Positions 37,315 to 46,468 of a stretch of 61,011 bases of DNA are shown here, piece after piece (within the stretch, counting starts at the first letter, position 1; each line of letters starts with the position of its first letter). The stretch lies in the NCBI GenBank assembly GCA_964585385.1, contig CAZPDP010000019.1, forward strand, positions 1-61,011, read 5' to 3'. The notes under the pieces are model-generated. The model did no database searches, was not told the DNA's origin, and was given only the letters and a program-made list of their open reading frames with translations. This DNA comes from JAGXLC01 sp964585385 (GTDB lineage: Bacteria > Bacteroidota > Bacteroidia > Bacteroidales > UBA12077). The position numbers and the translations under genes were made by a program.

Positions 37315-38118
37315 ATGTTGAAATACTTTTCCCAACTGGTTTTTATTGTTTTATTTTTCGCAGCCAGCTCCAATGCACAGGATATAAGCCATATTGCTTT
37401 TATGCCGGGTGAGGTTGTAAACTATAAGGCCTACTATAACTGGAATTTTGTGTGGTTGTATGCCGGGAATGTATCATTTTCAGTTGACAGTAAAGAGTAT
37501 AATGGCCAGGAAACCTATCATTTTGAAGCAGAAGGACAAACATTAAAATCTTATGAATGGCTTTATAAAGTTGATGACTATTTCCAGTCCTATGTTGACA
37601 TAGATAAATTGAACCCTTTATATTTTGAAAGAAACACAAGTGAAGGTCGCTATGATGTGTATAACCGGTACCATTTTAACTACAGGGAGAATTACATTTT
37701 TTCGCAAGCAGAGAATTCCAAAGAACCTTATGAAGAAGATTACCACGAATTAACAGAACCTGTCTTTGATGTGCTAAGCGCTATTTATTATTCGCGTAAT
37801 ATTGATTTCGATACATTGAAATATGGAGAGAAAATTCCATTACCCCTGATCATTGACAACGAAATTTATGACCTTTTTCTGCGATACAGGGGCAAAGAAC
37901 GGGTTGATGTTAAAGATAACGGTGAAATTGATTGCATCAAATTCTCTGCAATGTTGGTGGAAGGGACCATTTTTAATAAAGGTGAACATTTGACAGTATG
38001 GGTAACGGATGATAAAAACCGTATCCCGGTTATGGTGGAAGCCAAAATCCTTGTAGGTTCTGTAAAAGCTATATTTAAATCAGCATATAATCTGAAATAT
38101 CCCTCACCACTTTCCTGA
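37315..38118 (+). CDS. DUF3108 periplasmic protein
   Basis: 267 residues with signal peptide MLKYFSQLVFIVLFFAASSNAQ. The DUF3108 pattern is clear: FMPGEVVNYKAYYNWNFVWL followed by AGNVSFSVDSK, YHFEAEGQTLKSYEWLYKVDD, VFDVLSAIYYSR, and at the end VWVTDDKNRIPVMVEAKILVG and SVKAIFKSAYNL. The domain is widespread in envelope proteins of Bacteroidota and Proteobacteria, and its function is not established. It probably forms a two-gene unit with the preceding gene. Confidence 0.85.
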   Translation: MLKYFSQLVFIVLFFAASSNAQDISHIAFMPGEVVNYKAYYNWNFVWLYAGNVSFSVDSKEYNGQETYHFEAEGQTLKSYEWLYKVDDYFQSYVDIDKLNPLYFERNTSEGRYDVYNRYHFNYRENYIFSQAENSKEPYEEDYHELTEPVFDVLSAIYYSRNIDFDTLKYGEKIPLPLIIDNEIYDLFLRYRGKERVDVKDNGEIDCIKFSAMLVEGTIFNKGEHLTVWVTDDKNRIPVMVEAKILVGSVKAIFKSAYNLKYPSPLS

Positions 38119-38252
38119 TTTTTTTAACAGTTTCATCTCTGATTTGTATTATATACAGGAAATGTTTTTCTGTATGAAAATATGTCATCTATTGGCTATG
38201 GCATATTTGTTGTAAAATGTTATATAATTTATTAAACAAAAACTTTACAATT

Positions 38253-40676
38253 ATGGGTGAAGAAAACAATAATAATACGAATCAAAACCAACAAAATCAA
38301 CAAGGGAGACAACAACCGATAACCTCTGATTTAGCTGTTGTTTCAGAAATATTACCAGAACAATTAACCATTTTACCTGTGGATACCCGGCCCTTTTTTC
38401 CAGGTATAACTGTTCCGATGACCTTTACAGGATCAGATTTTATTGATGCTATTAAAAGGATTGGAAACAGCAATCATCCTTATGTTGGGCTTACTCTGGT
38501 AAAGGAGGTCAATAAAGAAAACTACCTTGCTTCAAAATTTTATGAAGTAGGTGCTGTAGTAAAAATCCTTAAGATTGTACCTGCTTCAGAAGAGAGTGTT
38601 CAGATTCTTGTGCAGGGTCTTCAAAGATTCGAGAAGGTGAGAGCTATCAGACAAGAGCCAATGATTGAGTGGGAAGTTAAATACTACAAGGATCCGGATG
38701 AAAAGCCTTCGGAAGAATTAAAAGCTTATACACTTTCCATCGTAAACTCTGTCAAAGAGCTACTCAAGCTGAACCCGGTCTTTCAGGAGCAGATTAAAAT
38801 GGTCCTGAATCAAATCAGTATTGAGAAGCCTGGTGTCCTTATGGACCTTATAGCATCTATGTTAACGGCAGATGGAGAAAAGTTGCAGGAAATACTGGCT
38901 ACTTATGATCTTTACAAAAGAGGGGAAAGGTTACTTGTCTTACTCAAAGAAGAAATTGAAAGGTCCCAGATTCAGGAAGAAATACAAAAACAGATTAACG
39001 AAAAGGTTTCCAAACAACAAAGAGAATTTTTCCTGAGGGAACAACTTAAAGTAATCAAAAAAGAACTGGGCATAGAAAAAGATGATAAAGAATCGGAAAT
39101 CCAGAAGTTTAAGGATCGGATGAAAAACCTTAAACTTCCGAAAGAGGCTGCAGATGTAATCAATGAAGAAATTGAAAAAATGCAGGTGCTTGAGCCCAGC
39201 TCATCCGAATTCCAGGTGACAAGGGCTTACCTGGATACGTTAACCCAACTGCCGTGGGGTAAGTATAGTGAAGACAGACTGGATATTAATGAAGCACGCA
39301 GAATATTAGACAGGGATCATTATGGTTTGAAGGATGTGAAAGACAGGATACTGGAATTTATCAGTACAGTTATTAAAAAAGGAAAGCATACAGGCACTAT
39401 TTTATGTCTTGTAGGTCCACCAGGTGTGGGAAAAACCTCGGTCGGACGATCGATTGCCGATGCAATGAACAGGGAATTTTTCAGGTTTTCTGTAGGTGGT
39501 ATGCGAGATGAAGCTGAAATAAAAGGCCACAGGAGAACTTACATCGGTGCCATGCCGGGCAAGATAATTCAAAGCCTGAAAAGAACCGGGACTTCCAATC
39601 CGGTTATTATGATGGATGAAATTGATAAAATGGGCATCAGCTTCCAGGGTGATCCCGCATCAGCATTACTTGAAGTTCTGGATCCGGAACAAAATAAAGA
39701 CTTTTTGGACCACTACCTGGATGTACGGTATGACTTGTCAAACATCATGTTTATCACTACAGCAAACCAGCTTGATACAGTACCACAGGCTCTGAGAGAC
39801 AGGATGGAAGTTATCAAACTGCCCGGTTACATTCTCCAGGAGAAAATACAAATTGCCAAGAAATATCTTATACCAAGACAAATCGAAGAACATGGTCTTT
39901 CTAAGACAGAAGTTACTGTAAAAGATGACGCCCTGAAGAGAATAGCCGACGAGTATGCCAGGGAAGCCGGTGTAAGAAGCATGGAAAAGAATATTGGCAA
40001 AATAATGAGAAAAGTGACCCTGGAACAGGCCGAAACCGGACAGAAAACGTTTACCATCAGTAAACGGAATCTTGAAAAATTCCTCGGTAAACCCATATTC
40101 ACAACCGAGGAGCTTTATTCCAAAGATAAACCGGGTGTTTCTCTTGGACTGGCCTGGACATCGATGGGAGGCACAACAATGTATGTTGAAGCCTCTGCAG
40201 TTCGAAGCAAACAGAGTGGATTTAAACAAACCGGACAGCTTGGAAAAGTAATGGAAGAATCTTCGGAAATTGCATATTCATATATTCGTTCCATACTGTG
40301 TGATAAGAAAAATATGGATGAATTCTTTAAAGATAACTTTATCCATCTGCACGTTCCGGCTGGAGCAACACCCAAGGATGGCCCTTCCGCAGGAATTACA
40401 ATGGCGCTTGCCCTGCATTCATTGGCCAACAACAAACCTGTCAGAAGAGACCTGGGTATGACAGGCGAATTGACTCTAACCGGTAAAGTTCTGCCTATAG
40501 GAGGTATCAGGGAGAAAACGATTGCTGCCAGAAGGGTAGGGGTCTTCAATCTAATATTTCCCAAGGACAACAAAAAGGATTTTGACGACTTGCCCGATTA
40601 CCTGAAAGAAGGCATTAAACCTCACTATGTGGATTACTTTACCGATGTTCTTAAAGTAGCATATAATAAAAAATAG
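38253..40676 (+). CDS. lon: Endopeptidase La (ATP-dependent Lon protease)
   Basis: 807 residues from the ATG at 38253 (MGEENNNNTNQNQ); twelve upstream codons are excluded. After an Asn/Gln-rich lead come the LON substrate-binding domain (TILPVDTRPFFPGITVPMTF), the AAA+ module with Walker A GPPGVGKTS and Walker B VIMMDEIDK, and the C-terminal protease domain with catalytic Ser in DGPSAGITMAL and Lys about 43 residues later in the GGIREKTIAARR region. Lon degrades misfolded and regulatory proteins in the cytoplasm. A 15-bp perfect terminator hairpin follows. Confidence 0.97.
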   Translation: MGEENNNNTNQNQQNQQGRQQPITSDLAVVSEILPEQLTILPVDTRPFFPGITVPMTFTGSDFIDAIKRIGNSNHPYVGLTLVKEVNKENYLASKFYEVGAVVKILKIVPASEESVQILVQGLQRFEKVRAIRQEPMIEWEVKYYKDPDEKPSEELKAYTLSIVNSVKELLKLNPVFQEQIKMVLNQISIEKPGVLMDLIASMLTADGEKLQEILATYDLYKRGERLLVLLKEEIERSQIQEEIQKQINEKVSKQQREFFLREQLKVIKKELGIEKDDKESEIQKFKDRMKNLKLPKEAADVINEEIEKMQVLEPSSSEFQVTRAYLDTLTQLPWGKYSEDRLDINEARRILDRDHYGLKDVKDRILEFISTVIKKGKHTGTILCLVGPPGVGKTSVGRSIADAMNREFFRFSVGGMRDEAEIKGHRRTYIGAMPGKIIQSLKRTGTSNPVIMMDEIDKMGISFQGDPASALLEVLDPEQNKDFLDHYLDVRYDLSNIMFITTANQLDTVPQALRDRMEVIKLPGYILQEKIQIAKKYLIPRQIEEHGLSKTEVTVKDDALKRIADEYAREAGVRSMEKNIGKIMRKVTLEQAETGQKTFTISKRNLEKFLGKPIFTTEELYSKDKPGVSLGLAWTSMGGTTMYVEASAVRSKQSGFKQTGQLGKVMEESSEIAYSYIRSILCDKKNMDEFFKDNFIHLHVPAGATPKDGPSAGITMALALHSLANNKPVRRDLGMTGELTLTGKVLPIGGIREKTIAARRVGVFNLIFPKDNKKDFDDLPDYLKEGIKPHYVDYFTDVLKVAYNKK

Positions 40677-40692
40677 CTAATAATTACCAATA

Positions 40693-40729
40693 AAAAAATC
40701 CATCTGAGGTTCGATCAGATGGATTTTTT
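40693..40729 (+). terminator. Terminator of lon
   Basis: A perfect 15-bp stem (40693-40707 with 40715-40729, ending TCAGATGGATTTTTT) encloses a 7-base loop and ends in a T-run. The A-run at its left makes it partly bidirectional. Confidence 0.92.
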
Positions 40730-40770
40730 ATTTCAGCATGCAAAAACTGGTGCATCACTTTTAAAATTTA

Positions 40771-40829
40771 GGAGACAGGAATAATTCTTGAACGGCGAAG
40801 CCCTCAACGAAGTTAATTATTCGGGTTAA
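40771..40829. repeat. Dispersed palindromic repeat, copy 2 (split)
   Basis: GGAGACAGGAATAATTC (40771-40787) and TTAATTATTCGGGTTAAA (near 40813-40830) are the two halves of the repeat at 25356. They are separated by about 25 extra bases in place of the compact palindrome centre. Confidence 0.6.
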
Positions 40830-40842
40830 ACACTGTTATGTA

Positions 40843-41346
40843 TTATTTCCCTCTATAATTTCCGCGGGGGCAGTTAAACTGTCCTGTTCCCCTGGAATGG
40901 CGGCCTCTTTTTTCCCTCTTCATTAAGTGATTGTCAAAGTAAACTTTCTGCTCCTCCGTTAGTAATGATCTAATTTCCTGATGATGGGCAGCCTTGTTTT
41001 TTTGCATTTTTGTTCGTATTTCTCCCATCTCTTCAATTACCTTATTAATGGCATCCATTTCAGGATTGTCCTGTGTTTGTAAAGTGCGCAGTTTTGCTCT
41101 TTTTTCATTCAACAAGTTACGGTTGCTTGTCATCTCTTTCATATGATTCAGACGGATGTCTTCCATTTTACTTTCCTGTTCTTCTGTCAAATCCGGAATC
41201 ATTTTCATACACTGTTGATTGCTGGCTGGTCTGTCATTAAACCCCATACCTCGTTTTCCCTGACCTCGCTGGGCAAAACTTGTGCTTACAGCCATAAGCA
41301 AAATAATTGCTATGGCAATGGTTCTAAGTTTGTTTCTACGTTTCAT
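40843..41346 (-). CDS. Spy/CpxP-like periplasmic protein
   Basis: 167 residues from the ATG at 41346 (MKRRNKLRTIAIAIILLMAVSTSFAQ signal peptide split by charged lead); the longer frame is excluded. Two LTxxQ-type motifs (LTEEQESKMEDIR and LTEEQKVYFDNHL), about 70 residues apart, and the helical Lys/Glu-rich middle fit the Spy/CpxP/LTXXQ family of periplasmic chaperones. The C terminus is Arg/Gly rich. It is the last gene of an ECF sigma, anti-sigma, CnrR-like and Spy-like set on the minus strand, implying a role in envelope stress protection. Confidence 0.82.
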   Translation of the reverse strand: MKRRNKLRTIAIAIILLMAVSTSFAQRGQGKRGMGFNDRPASNQQCMKMIPDLTEEQESKMEDIRLNHMKEMTSNRNLLNEKRAKLRTLQTQDNPEMDAINKVIEEMGEIRTKMQKNKAAHHQEIRSLLTEEQKVYFDNHLMKREKRGRHSRGTGQFNCPRGNYRGK

Positions 41347-41374
41347 AATGTTTGATTTTATTTGGTTAAAATGA

Positions 41375-41929
41375 TTAATCTTCAATATGTTTTTTTCTGT
41401 GCATATGCCTTTGATGCATTGAATGATTTCTTCTTTCGGGTATTTTTCTTATAAGCTTGTTCAGTTTTTTTCTTTGTTCTGCATTACAAATATTTCTTAT
41501 TTCTGTAAAATGTTCTATAAGTATCATATTCAACTCCTGATGCAGATCTCCTAATTTACCGTTTATCTCCTTCAGCTTTTCTTTGTCAGGATTATCAGAA
41601 GCCAGCTCTTTCATCATCTTATCCATTTCACTATGAATTTGCTTTTTGATGGCCTGCTGTTCCGAACTTGTAGTTCTTCTTATTTCCCTGAATTGTTCAA
41701 ATTGCTTATCGGAAAGGTCTAATCTGTTTTTCAGGAAGTATGAAAAGCGGTTATCATGCATCCCCGGACCCAATTTTTCCCTTCTTTCATTAAATTCGGG
41801 GGTGCGTGTTGATTGTTCATTATCTACTTTTGAGTTTTGATAAATGAAAGTAGCCAGTGCAGCGAGATTGATAACTATCAACAAAACTAATCCGCCTATG
41901 AGCAATTGTTTTTTGGTGAATCTATTCAT
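41375..41929 (-). CDS. CnrR/ZraP-like periplasmic heavy-metal-resistance family protein
   Basis: 184 residues. An N-terminal anchor (LLIGGLVLLIVINLAALATFIY) precedes a helical hairpin: FSYFLKNRLDLSDKQFEQFREIR, then EQQAIKKQIHSEMDKMMKEL and LGDLHQELNMILIEHFTEIR. This is the pattern of CnrR/ZraP/CpxP-like sensors. The C-terminal tail HSMHQRHMHRKKH is His and Met rich and could bind a metal. It overlaps the end of the anti-sigma gene by 8 bases, so the two are translationally coupled. It probably modulates the sigma/anti-sigma pair, as CnrX does for CnrY-CnrH. Confidence 0.8.
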   Translation of the reverse strand: MNRFTKKQLLIGGLVLLIVINLAALATFIYQNSKVDNEQSTRTPEFNERREKLGPGMHDNRFSYFLKNRLDLSDKQFEQFREIRRTTSSEQQAIKKQIHSEMDKMMKELASDNPDKEKLKEINGKLGDLHQELNMILIEHFTEIRNICNAEQRKKLNKLIRKIPERRNHSMHQRHMHRKKHIED

Positions 41930-42395
41930 TGGTTTCGTTTTTTTCAGTATTTAGCAATCTTTTTTCAACTGTATCAATTTGATAAACATCAGAGTATTGA
42001 TATTCTGTAATAAATTCAATGTAATCCTGTTCCTGGTTCATATCGCTCTGAGTGTATTGTCTGTCAATTCCACTACCCAGCTGGATTCCAATAAATATAC
42101 CAATACCGAGGATTACAAAATACATGGCTGGTTGCAAAATTGCCCTTACCCATTCAACCGGAGTTTCCGTTTGTATTTTTCTGTTTTCTATTCTTTGCTT
42201 TAATCTTGTATAGAAATATGGCTGGTACGAAATTCTTTCTTCCCTGATTGCTTTCCAACCTTTTTCAGCTCGTTCGAATAATCGTTTGCAATGATTACAT
42301 TCAAGCAAATGATTTTCCACCTGGTTTTTTTCTTTATCCGACAATTCTCCGTTCAGATAATCGAACAGTTTGTTATTTATTTTTTTACATTGCAT
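41922..42395 (-). CDS. Zinc-finger anti-sigma factor
   Basis: 157 residues. The N-terminal ZAS domain has H29-x3-C33-x2-C36 (HLLECNHC) plus Cys3, and a single transmembrane helix follows near 90-110 (AMYFVILGIGIFIGIQLG), with a short periplasmic tail. Such proteins hold their ECF sigma factor at the membrane until a periplasmic signal releases it. The gene lies 44 bases after the sigma-factor gene and overlaps the CnrR-like gene. Confidence 0.87.
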   Translation of the reverse strand: MQCKKINNKLFDYLNGELSDKEKNQVENHLLECNHCKRLFERAEKGWKAIREERISYQPYFYTRLKQRIENRKIQTETPVEWVRAILQPAMYFVILGIGIFIGIQLGSGIDRQYTQSDMNQEQDYIEFITEYQYSDVYQIDTVEKRLLNTEKNETNE

Positions 42396-42439
42396 TTTTA
42401 ATAACTTTCTGTTTTTATGACACCAGTAAGGTTAGTTTA

Positions 42440-43018
42440 TTACAATTTATTCTGAAAATATTTAATGAGCCTTTTTTCTATTTTCTTTTTAGCTCTGTTT
42501 ATTAATACACCTGTTTCTGAAACGCTTATATCCATTATTTTTGCTACCTCCTTATAAGGTATTTCTTCCAGTTTATTCAGGGTTATTGCTATTTTTTGTT
42601 TTTTAGGAAGATTCGATATTGCTTCCATCAAAGCTTTTTTACTTTCTTCATCTTCCATTTCATCTTCCATATTGTATGTAATATCCTGAAAATTATCTTC
42701 GGAACTCTCTACGGGATTATCGAATAGCAGATCAAGGCTGCTGAAGATGTTCTTTCGCTTCTTATCTCTTATAAAATTCAGGGATTTATTTACTGTAATT
42801 CGATACAACCAGGTTGAAATTTTAGATTGTTCCCTGAATTTTTCTATAGTATCGTATACTTTAATGAAAACTTCCTGGGCAATATCAAGCGAGTCATCAT
42901 AATCATGCACGAAACTGTTCGCGACATTGATTACCATTTGCTGGTATTTGTCGACAAATTTCCTGAAGGCATCCTCTTCTTTATTTTTTATTCCCTGGAT
43001 AAGCTGATGATCGCTCAT
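42440..43018 (-). CDS. ECF RNA polymerase sigma factor (envelope-stress operon)
   Basis: 192 residues with sigma region 2 (AFRKFVDKYQQMVINVANSF, then DDSLDIAQEVFIKVYDTIEKF and STWLYRITVNKSLNFIRDKK) and sigma region 4 (ISNLPKKQKIAITLNKLEEI, EVAKIMDISVSETGVLINRAK). A Glu/Asp-rich linker separates them. It is first in the operon with the ZAS anti-sigma, CnrR-like and Spy-like genes and is likely to autoregulate them. A copy of the dispersed palindrome lies upstream at 43127-43160. Confidence 0.92.
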   Translation of the reverse strand: MSDHQLIQGIKNKEEDAFRKFVDKYQQMVINVANSFVHDYDDSLDIAQEVFIKVYDTIEKFREQSKISTWLYRITVNKSLNFIRDKKRKNIFSSLDLLFDNPVESSEDNFQDITYNMEDEMEDEESKKALMEAISNLPKKQKIAITLNKLEEIPYKEVAKIMDISVSETGVLINRAKKKIEKRLIKYFQNKL

Positions 43019-43126
43019 TAACTTTTCTTATTGAAGTTATTATTATGGGACACCGGGTTAGACGTTTTATTACAAGCAAAACCTAATAAATGTGTATTTT
43101 TTTATAGTTTGCTTATATAAATTGTT

Positions 43127-43160
43127 TTAACCCGAATAATTCAGGAATTATTCCTGTTAA
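43127..43160. repeat. Dispersed palindromic repeat, copy 3
   Basis: TTAACCCGAATAATTCAGG continues into AATTATTCCTGTTAA. It sits in the divergent space between the ECF sigma gene and argS, in the opposite orientation to copy 1. Confidence 0.75.
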
Positions 43161-43260
43161 AGTGTTTTGTGAATGAATCATTGAGATTTGTTCAATAAAT
43201 TATCTTCCGAAAACGTTTGAAAAAATACAATTTAAATTTACTACATTAAAAACACTTATA

Positions 43261-43268
43261 TATCTTTG
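43261..43268 (+). promoter_or_regulatory. Probable -7 box of argS
   Basis: TATCTTTG matches TAnnTTTG and lies 33 bases before the ATG at 43302. Confidence 0.45.
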
Positions 43269-43301
43269 TGCCTTATTTTTTGAATAGAAAACTCATATTT
43301 C

Positions 43302-45095
43302 ATGAATCTGGAAATCAGAATATCAGAAAAGGTAGCAGAATCAATCAATTCATTATACGATCATAAGGTGGATGCTTCGCAGATACAGATACAGCGGACA
43401 CGTAAAGATTTTACCGGTGATTTTACTGTAGTTGTTTTTTCATTACTACGATATTCGAAAAGACCCCCTGAACAAACGGCTGAAGAAATCGGTAATTATT
43501 TATCAGAACATGTGTCTGAAATTGCTGATTTTAATGTTATTAAAGGATTTCTGAATCTGACGATTGCCAGTAGTTTCTGGTTAACTTTCCTGAACAGTAT
43601 TAGTTTGCAGGAAGAAATTTATGAATTCTATTTTAACAAGCATGATGAGAAGATCCTTGTTGAATTCTCTTCTCCCAATACAAACAAACCACTACACCTT
43701 GGACATATAAGAAATAACCTCCTGGGTTTTTCTATCAATCGGATTTTAGAAGCCGCAGGCAAGACGGCAGTCAAAGTAAATCTGATTAATGACCGGGGAA
43801 TACATATTTGCAAATCTATGCTGGCATGGGAAAAATGGGGTGATGGTGAAACTCCTGAACAAAGAGGGGTAAAAGGAGATCATTTAGTTGGTGATTATTA
43901 CGTAAAATTTGATGAAGAATATAAAAAACAAGTCCGAGAGCTGATAAATGAAGGCATGGACAAGGATGAAGCAGCCAAAGAAGCTCCCCTGATGAAAGAA
44001 GCACAGGAAATGCTTAGTAAATGGGAAAAAGATGATGAAGAGACTGTTGAGTTATGGAAAATTATGAACTCATGGGTGCTGGAAGGGTTTGACCAAACCT
44101 ATGAAGATCTGGGAGTCGATTTTGATAAGGTGTACTTTGAATCACAAGTATATAAAAAGGGCAGGGAAGAGGTTCTTAAAGGTCTGGAAAAGGGAGTATT
44201 TTTAAAAAAAGAAGATGGTTCTGTATGGATTGATTTTCAGGAAGAGGATCTCGATCAAAAGTTGCTTTTAAGGGGTGATGGAACATCTGTCTATATTACC
44301 CAGGATATCGGCACTGCTATACAGCGTTACAACGATTTCAATTTTGACAAGCATATTTATGTTGTGGGAAATGAGCAGAATTACCACTTCAGGATTTTGA
44401 AAATTATACTGGACAAACTGGGCTACTCATGGGCAGAAAACCTCTATCATCTTTCTTATGGAATGGTTGAACTCCCGGAAGGTAAGATGAAATCAAGAGA
44501 AGGAACTGTAGTGGATGCAGATGATTTAGTGAATGAAATGATAGAAACTGCAGAAGAAATCTCTAAGGAGGTAGGAAAAATCAAAGATTTTCCTTCAGAA
44601 GAAAAACAAGAGGTATACAAGAAAATAGGTCTGGGAGCGCTCAAATATTTCATCCTGAAAGTGGATCCCAAAAAAAATATGACCTTTGATCCTCGCGAAT
44701 CAATTGATTTCAACGGGAATACAGGTCCTTTCATTCAATACAGTTATGCCCGCATCAATTCACTTATTGAGAAGGCTAAACAAAACGGAATAGCCATTCC
44801 ATCAAAGATAGATTCCGGCTTTGATTTAAATGATAAAGAAATCCAACTGGTAAAATTGATTCATAAATTTCCGGTAGTTATAAAGGAAGCAGCAGAAGAG
44901 CTAAATCCTTCAGAGATTGCTAATTATGTTTATGATTTGGCGAAAGAATACAACCAGTTTTATCATGATAATCCGGTCATTAAAGCAGAGAATGCACAAA
45001 AAATTGATTTGCGAATTATGCTTTCTCTTCAGGTTGCCAAGGTTATTCGTGAGTCGATGTGGTTGCTCGGTATTGAATTACCGACTAGAATGTAG
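43302..45095 (+). CDS. argS: Arginyl-tRNA synthetase
   Basis: 597 residues, normal for ArgS. The N-terminal Add1 domain is followed by the class I catalytic domain with SSPNTNKPLHLGHIRNN (HLGH version of HIGH) and KMKSREGTVVDADDL (KMSKS equivalent, as is usual in ArgS). DVGIDFDKVY-like text precedes GDGTSVYITQDIGTA, and the DALR anticodon-binding domain closes the chain with YARINSLIEKA near its start. It charges tRNA-Arg in the cytoplasm. It is monocistronic and convergent with egtD, with 21 bases between stops. Confidence 0.97.
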   Translation: MNLEIRISEKVAESINSLYDHKVDASQIQIQRTRKDFTGDFTVVVFSLLRYSKRPPEQTAEEIGNYLSEHVSEIADFNVIKGFLNLTIASSFWLTFLNSISLQEEIYEFYFNKHDEKILVEFSSPNTNKPLHLGHIRNNLLGFSINRILEAAGKTAVKVNLINDRGIHICKSMLAWEKWGDGETPEQRGVKGDHLVGDYYVKFDEEYKKQVRELINEGMDKDEAAKEAPLMKEAQEMLSKWEKDDEETVELWKIMNSWVLEGFDQTYEDLGVDFDKVYFESQVYKKGREEVLKGLEKGVFLKKEDGSVWIDFQEEDLDQKLLLRGDGTSVYITQDIGTAIQRYNDFNFDKHIYVVGNEQNYHFRILKIILDKLGYSWAENLYHLSYGMVELPEGKMKSREGTVVDADDLVNEMIETAEEISKEVGKIKDFPSEEKQEVYKKIGLGALKYFILKVDPKKNMTFDPRESIDFNGNTGPFIQYSYARINSLIEKAKQNGIAIPSKIDSGFDLNDKEIQLVKLIHKFPVVIKEAAEELNPSEIANYVYDLAKEYNQFYHDNPVIKAENAQKIDLRIMLSLQVAKVIRESMWLLGIELPTRM

Positions 45096-45116
45096 CTTTA
45101 TATTCTGTTCAGTCCG

Positions 45117-46064
45117 CTATTTTTTTTCCCAAACTGAATCGACAAAATAATGGCGGCTGTCATAAATGTTTTCTTTTACTTCAAAACCACTTCTCCGGGC
45201 AAGGTCTTCGATCATTCCGGTATCGTATTTCTGTGAAACTTCCATAAAAACAGGTTCGCCCATCTTGAATTCAAAGGATTTGTTCAGTTTGTCTATCTTT
45301 ACTTCCTGTGAAATCTTACTGACCAGGTAGCTTTGGGCTTCCCCTGTCAAAGGATGATAAACCGGGTAGTGATAGAAATTATCCAGAACAAAGTTCCCGT
45401 CTAATTCATTATTAATTCGCCGGAGCAGATTCAAATTAAATTTTGCAGTAACACCTGAAGAATCGTTATATGCCCTTAATATAATTCTTGGATCTTTCTT
45501 TAAATCAAATCCAATAATAAGCTGGTCTGCTGATTTCATTCTTTTATTCAAATCATTGAGGAATTTTATGGCATTGTCATAATGAAAATTCCCAATGGTT
45601 GATCCCAGGAACAAAATTACTTTTCTGCCTGACTCATTATTATGAATCCGGTCCAGCGCATCAAAATATTCGCCGGCATATTTTTTAATCTTTAATCCTG
45701 GTAATTCCTTCTCCACACCAGATTCCAGCAGATTGAGAACATTGTCAGAAATATCAATGGGCAGGTAGGTGAAATTAGCCTGTACTTTTTGGAAATGGCG
45801 AAGCAGGATTTTTGTCTTTAGACCATCTCCTGCTCCAAGTTCAGTTAATAAAAAGGGAGTATTGGAATTTTGAAATATCTGTAAAAACTTATTTTTATAG
45901 ATGTTCAGGATTTCAAACTCACAATCTGTAAGATAATATTCACTCAGGCCCATAATTTCCTGAAATAATTCATCACCTTTTTCATCATAGAAGTATTTTG
46001 ACATAAGATATTTTGGATTCGCTGATAATCCTTTCTCTACGTCTTTTGCAAAATTTTCTTTCAT
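45117..46064 (-). CDS. egtD: EgtD-like L-histidine N-alpha-methyltransferase
   Basis: 315 residues, full EgtD length. The N-terminal part has PKYLMSKYFYDEKGDELFQEI and LSEYYLTDCEFEIL (compare EYYPTRxE in EgtD). The SAM site is LLTELGAGDGLKTKILL (73-89), with PIDISDNVL and ILFLGSTIGNF, then GFDLKKDP. EgtD trimethylates histidine to hercynine, the first step of ergothioneine synthesis. The gene is preceded on the same strand by a remnant of what looks like the EgtB sulfoxide synthase. Whether hercynine is still made and used is uncertain. Confidence 0.87.
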   Translation of the reverse strand: MKENFAKDVEKGLSANPKYLMSKYFYDEKGDELFQEIMGLSEYYLTDCEFEILNIYKNKFLQIFQNSNTPFLLTELGAGDGLKTKILLRHFQKVQANFTYLPIDISDNVLNLLESGVEKELPGLKIKKYAGEYFDALDRIHNNESGRKVILFLGSTIGNFHYDNAIKFLNDLNKRMKSADQLIIGFDLKKDPRIILRAYNDSSGVTAKFNLNLLRRINNELDGNFVLDNFYHYPVYHPLTGEAQSYLVSKISQEVKIDKLNKSFEFKMGEPVFMEVSQKYDTGMIEDLARRSGFEVKENIYDSRHYFVDSVWEKK

Positions 46065-46092
46065 AATTAGTGAGTTGAGAATGAGATTAAAT

Positions 46093-46326
46093 TTATTTAA
46101 TATGCTGTACTGCGCAAGTCAGTTTACAAATATTCCTCAAGTGATATCCCGGTATATTCCGGATTTCATTGAGATGTAAGGGAGTTCTGGAAGTAATTCT
46201 GTAGTGATCAGCGGGTATTAAACATGAACCGCCACGACACAGCATTTGATCCAGGTTAGATTTTCCGTTGTGTTTTTCAACCCCACCGGCTTTGTAAATA
46301 TTTAGAAGGTCTGATTGTCGATTCAT
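46093..46326 (-). pseudogene. egtB: Remnant of an EgtB-type sulfoxide synthase gene (C-terminal end)
   Basis: 77 codons remain open. EKHNGKSNLDQMLCRGGSC, then IPADHYRITSRT and ending near GYHLRNI, align by eye with the C terminus of EgtB/formylglycine-generating-enzyme proteins (HNGKFMVNQxVLRGGSC... DHYRxTYRN ...GxRLA). The DinB domain and most of the FGE-sulfatase domain, about 350 residues in intact EgtB, are missing. A stop lies 9 codons before the first ATG. It is 28 bases upstream of egtD on the same strand, the standard partner position. It could be called a short hypothetical ORF, but a relic is more likely. Confidence 0.7.
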
Positions 46327-46468
46327 TGCAGTGAAATTCCTTGAAAATTTAAATTACAAAATATAATCTTATATAAAGAATTTTTTCCTGCTAAATTTAT
46401 ATTATGTTACATTTATAACTAATTTTATGCCTCAATGTTTATTTTTCAACCCCTAAATTTTAGAAAAC

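Noticed and set aside
39738..40573. Minus-strand frames of 163 and 152 codons within lon
   Set aside because: Shadows of the lon protease domain, which carries full catalytic motifs in the plus frame.
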